A stretch of 64,000 bases of DNA from JBGAHD01 sp044226395 (lineage in GTDB: Bacteria > Pseudomonadota > Gammaproteobacteria > Xanthomonadales > Ahniellaceae): contig JBGAHD010000002.1 in the NCBI GenBank assembly GCA_044226395.1, positions 992,001-1,056,000 of the forward strand. The letters run 5' to 3'. The notes beneath the pieces were generated by a model. The model ran no database searches. It was given only the letters and a program-made list of their open reading frames with translations, and was not told where the DNA came from. The position numbers and the translations under genes were made by a program. Below, one piece after another: positions 61,913 through 64,000 of the stretch (position 1 is its first letter; each line of letters opens with the position of its first letter).

Positions 61913-62924
61913 GGCCGCCGACCGGGCCTTCGGCCATTTGCGCCTGGGCGTGCTGGCGATGGATGGCACCATGCTGTCGTCCATCGCCTCGGTCGCCGAC
62001 GCGCTGCGCGTGGCGCAGAAGCTCGCCGAGATCCGCAATCCGGTGTCGGCGCCCAAGCTCGAAACCTTGATCGTGTCGGCGCGCGAGCGCTCGCGCGTGG
62101 CGGTATCGGGCGACGTGGAACTCTCGGGCGTGGTCGCGGCGCCGGACGATCTGCACGTGTTGCTGGTGCCCGGCATCATGCACTCGAGTCCCGATGATCT
62201 GATGCGCCGCTCGCGCGAGATGGAACCGGAGATCGCGCTATTGCGGCGCTTGTCGGCGCGCGGCGTGCGTATCGCGGCGTCGTGCAGCGGGACTTTCCTG
62301 CTGGCGTGTTCGGGCCTGCTCGATGGCCGTCGCGCGACCACGAGTTGGTGGTTGTCGGCGGCGTTTCGCCATCACTTCCCGCGCGTCGAACTCGACGCCG
62401 AGCGCATGCTGGTCGAGGATGATTCGGTGATCTCCACCGGCGGCGCCACGGCCGTGCTGAATCTGGCCTTGAAGCTGATCAGCGAATACGCCGGCGATTC
62501 GTTGGCCTTGATGACGTCGCGGATGATGAACTTCGACGTCGATCGTCAGAGCCAGGCGCCGTACATGAGCATGGCCCTGATCCAGCAGCCGCGCACCTCG
62601 CTGACCGAACGCGCCGACAAGTTCCTGCAGTCGGAGCTGCATCAGGACATCAGCGTCTCGCGCCTGGCCGAGCATTGCGGCACCAGCGAACGCAGTTTGC
62701 TGCGGCACTTCCGCGCGCACTACGGCGCCTCGCCGTTGGCGCACATCCAGCATCTGCGCGTGGAGCGCGCCAAGGCCTTGCTCGAGACGACGCATTTGAG
62801 TTTCGAAGAGATCATGGAGCGCTGCGGCTACTCGGATGTGTCGAGTTTTCGCAAGCTGTTCAAGCGCGCCACCACGCTGACGCCGGCGGACTATCGCGAA
62901 CGGTTTCGATTGCGCGCGCGTTGA
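61905..62924 (+). CDS. GlxA-family AraC-type regulator with DJ-1/PfpI domain
   Basis: The product has 339 residues. The N-terminal ~190 residues are a DJ-1/PfpI-like (class I glutamine amidotransferase) domain: LRLGVLAMDGTMLSSIASVADALRVA, VLLVPGIMHSS and ASCSGTFLLACSGLLDGRRATTSWW, with a cysteine at the nucleophile elbow position. The C-terminal ~100 residues have two AraC-type helix-turn-helices (SVSRLAEHCGTSERSLLRHF and SFEEIMERCGYSDVSSFRKLF). GlxA-type regulators respond to small amines or amino acid derivatives in several bacteria. Here the ligand is unknown. The start overlaps the preceding gene by 8 nt. Confidence 0.9.
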   Translation: MAEAADRAFGHLRLGVLAMDGTMLSSIASVADALRVAQKLAEIRNPVSAPKLETLIVSARERSRVAVSGDVELSGVVAAPDDLHVLLVPGIMHSSPDDLMRRSREMEPEIALLRRLSARGVRIAASCSGTFLLACSGLLDGRRATTSWWLSAAFRHHFPRVELDAERMLVEDDSVISTGGATAVLNLALKLISEYAGDSLALMTSRMMNFDVDRQSQAPYMSMALIQQPRTSLTERADKFLQSELHQDISVSRLAEHCGTSERSLLRHFRAHYGASPLAHIQHLRVERAKALLETTHLSFEEIMERCGYSDVSSFRKLFKRATTLTPADYRERFRLRAR

Positions 62925-62956
62925 GCGTCGGTGGCCCACGCGTGTCGCGCCGACGA

Positions 62957-62989
62957 AAATCGGCGGACGCGCTGGGGCCGCGTCCGCCG
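62957..62989 (-). terminator. Intrinsic terminator read on the minus strand
   Basis: An 11-bp perfect stem (62961-62971 with 62979-62989) is followed on the minus strand by ATTTTC, so it would end transcription coming from ompW, 153 nt after its stop. A second perfect 11-bp GC stem (63105-63115 with 63121-63131), without a T-run, lies directly after the ompW stop. Confidence 0.6.
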
Positions 62990-63141
62990 TGGATCGCGCC
63001 GTGATATGGCGTCACGGCCTCGACCAGCCCCGGATCCGCGGGGCCATCGAGCCGACCCGGCGATCGTGGAGACACCGCCGGGCCGAGCAATTCGGGTCGA
63101 ACCTCGCGGCGCGCGTCGATCGCGCGCCGCGGTCAGTCATC

Positions 63142-63765
63142 TCAGAACACGAAGCCGACGTAGATGCCGTAGGCCAGCGGGTCGACGTTGACCGTGCCGA
63201 CGCTGGCGCCGTTGACGTGCGCCTCGGTGTCGATGTCGATCCAGCGCAGATCCGCGCCCAGATACCAGCCGTTGTTGAGCTTGAAGTCCACGCCCGCGTG
63301 CGCGGCCAGACCCCAAGAGTTGTCCAGACCGAGCTTGGTGCCGGCCAGCGGACCGGTGGTGTCTTCGCTGTAGATCCAGGTGTAGTTCAGGCCCAGACCG
63401 ACGAAGGGCGAGACCTTGTCATTGGGCGCGAAGTGATACTGCACCGACACGGTCGGCGGCAGATGCTTGATGGTCGCGGCATGCACGCCATTCAAATCGA
63501 CATCGTGCTGAAACGGCACGGCGGCGAGCACTTCCACGCCCCAATTCTTGGTGAGGAAGTATTCGGCCTGCAGCGACGGACGCGCGTTCGTGTCGATGCT
63601 GGCGTCGAGCGTGTTGCCGGCCAGCGAGCCGTTGTCGGACTTCGGGTTGACCGCATGCACGCCGACCTTGACCAACCAGTCGCCCGGCTCGAAAGCCGAA
63701 GCCGTGCCACACATACCGCCCAGGGCCAGCACCAGGCCGGCGACGATCGCAGTTTTCTTATTCAT
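63142..63765 (-). CDS. ompW: OmpW-family outer-membrane protein
   Basis: The product has 207 residues. Signal peptide: AIVAGLVLALGGMCGTASA. The eight-stranded barrel pattern of OmpW is clear: GDWLVKVGVHAVNPKSDNGSL, LQAEYFLTKNWGVEVLAAVPF, HLPPTVSVQYHF, VSPFVGLGLNYTWIYSED, NGWYLGADLRWIDIDTEA, ending in a Phe (YVGFVF) as needed for outer-membrane insertion. OmpW forms a narrow channel for small hydrophobic molecules and is induced at low oxygen in E. coli by FNR. An FNR-like box lies in its promoter region here. Confidence 0.92.
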   Translation of the reverse strand: MNKKTAIVAGLVLALGGMCGTASAFEPGDWLVKVGVHAVNPKSDNGSLAGNTLDASIDTNARPSLQAEYFLTKNWGVEVLAAVPFQHDVDLNGVHAATIKHLPPTVSVQYHFAPNDKVSPFVGLGLNYTWIYSEDTTGPLAGTKLGLDNSWGLAAHAGVDFKLNNGWYLGADLRWIDIDTEAHVNGASVGTVNVDPLAYGIYVGFVF

Positions 63766-63831
63766 CGGGGTTCCTCGCGAGTCAGTGAGAATTCGGTGTT
63801 CACTACGGTAGCGACTCGGCGTTGTTTCAAT

Positions 63832-63845
63832 TTGACTAGGGTCAA
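63832..63845 (-). promoter_or_regulatory. FNR/CRP-family box upstream of ompW
   Basis: TTGAC, 4 nt, GTCAA is an exact palindrome differing from the FNR consensus (TTGAT-N4-ATCAA) only at the inner bases. It is centred ~73 nt before the ompW start. If TACCGT (63810-63805, minus strand) is the -10, transcription starts near 63798 and the box centre lies at about -41, the classic class II activator position. Confidence 0.5.
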
Positions 63846-63959
63846 GCGCGCGCGCGATAGCTGTAGGAACCGACAGGCGTGCTGTCAGGGCTCGAACTGC
63901 GGGCCAAGCCTCATCCGGCGCGGGGCCGCCCCGGGCACAATGGGCCGTCAGGAGGGGCG

Positions 63960-64000
63960 ATGATGCGAATTGGAGTGATCTTGATTCTGGCGATGGCGTC
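63960..64000 (+). CDS. Start of an exported protein, cut by the window end
   Basis: GGAGG (63951-63955) precedes ATG codons at 63960 and 63963. The 13 complete codons in view read MMRIGVILILAMA, the beginning of a signal peptide or membrane helix. Nothing further can be said. It is divergent from ompW, with 194 bp between them. Confidence 0.55.
   Translation, partial: MMRIGVILILAMA

Noticed and set aside
1..64000. tRNA, rRNA or riboswitch
   Set aside because: I looked for T-loop-like GGTTCRA contexts and conserved rRNA stretches and found none with a matching fold. A covariance-model search would be decisive.

Overview
The window looks like chromosome from a high-GC gammaproteobacterium, most likely of the order Lysobacterales (Xanthomonadales). 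The reasons are GC near 70 % with very frequent alternating GCGCGC runs, a glyQ-glyS pair beside a lone GspE/PulE-type ATPase, a hemD-hemX-hemY run, a membrane-anchored rhodanese, and three sigma factor/Ser-Thr kinase-TPR pairs. I see no rRNA, tRNA, CRISPR array, insertion sequence or replication origin. Assignments rest on reading motifs by eye, not on database searches.

Layout. 1-3980: a lower-GC stretch of small hypothetical genes ending in a DUF3427/DUF3883 nuclease-like protein. 3977-8968: GspE/PulE-like ATPase, then glyQ-glyS. 9017-12846: two secreted proteins. 12912-20938: two ECF sigma/protein kinase modules around a DUF2855 gene. 20942-25419: a truncated gene remnant, an orphan MacB/FtsX-type permease, a patch of degenerate GGGTGTCC repeats and a secreted protein. 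25481-31183: housekeeping genes (DUF1203, YheT hydrolase, PlsC acyltransferase, SrkA kinase, thioesterase, ferredoxin-type reductase, DUF2845). 31193-36450: haem genes hemY, hemX, hemD and a separate hemJ, with a broken thioesterase gene, a lipoprotein and an exported protein between them. 36503-41771: M28 peptidase, AraC regulator, GST, SulP transporter, rhodanese. 41871-45205: a third sigma/kinase module. 45373-52300: secreted beta-helix protein, 2OG-Fe(II) oxygenase, DUF1329 protein, XRE regulator and a tail-fibre-like secreted pair. 52478-60266: a same-strand run of seven genes with two protease-like proteins, a metallo-beta-lactamase-fold protein with a basic tail, a tyrosinase and a trypsin-like protein. 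60321-64000: two paralogous membrane proteins, a small exported protein, a GlxA-like regulator, ompW with an FNR-like box, and the start of an exported protein.

Themes. The three sigma/kinase modules resemble the ECF43 type, in which a transmembrane Hanks kinase is thought to activate its partner sigma factor by phosphorylating a threonine in region 2.2. That threonine is present in all three sigma factors. Several exported proteins of unrelated fold end in a short [DN]-[GS]-[FL]-E tail, which may be a shared sorting or secretion signal. The most system-like unrecognised locus is the seven-gene run at 52478-60266.
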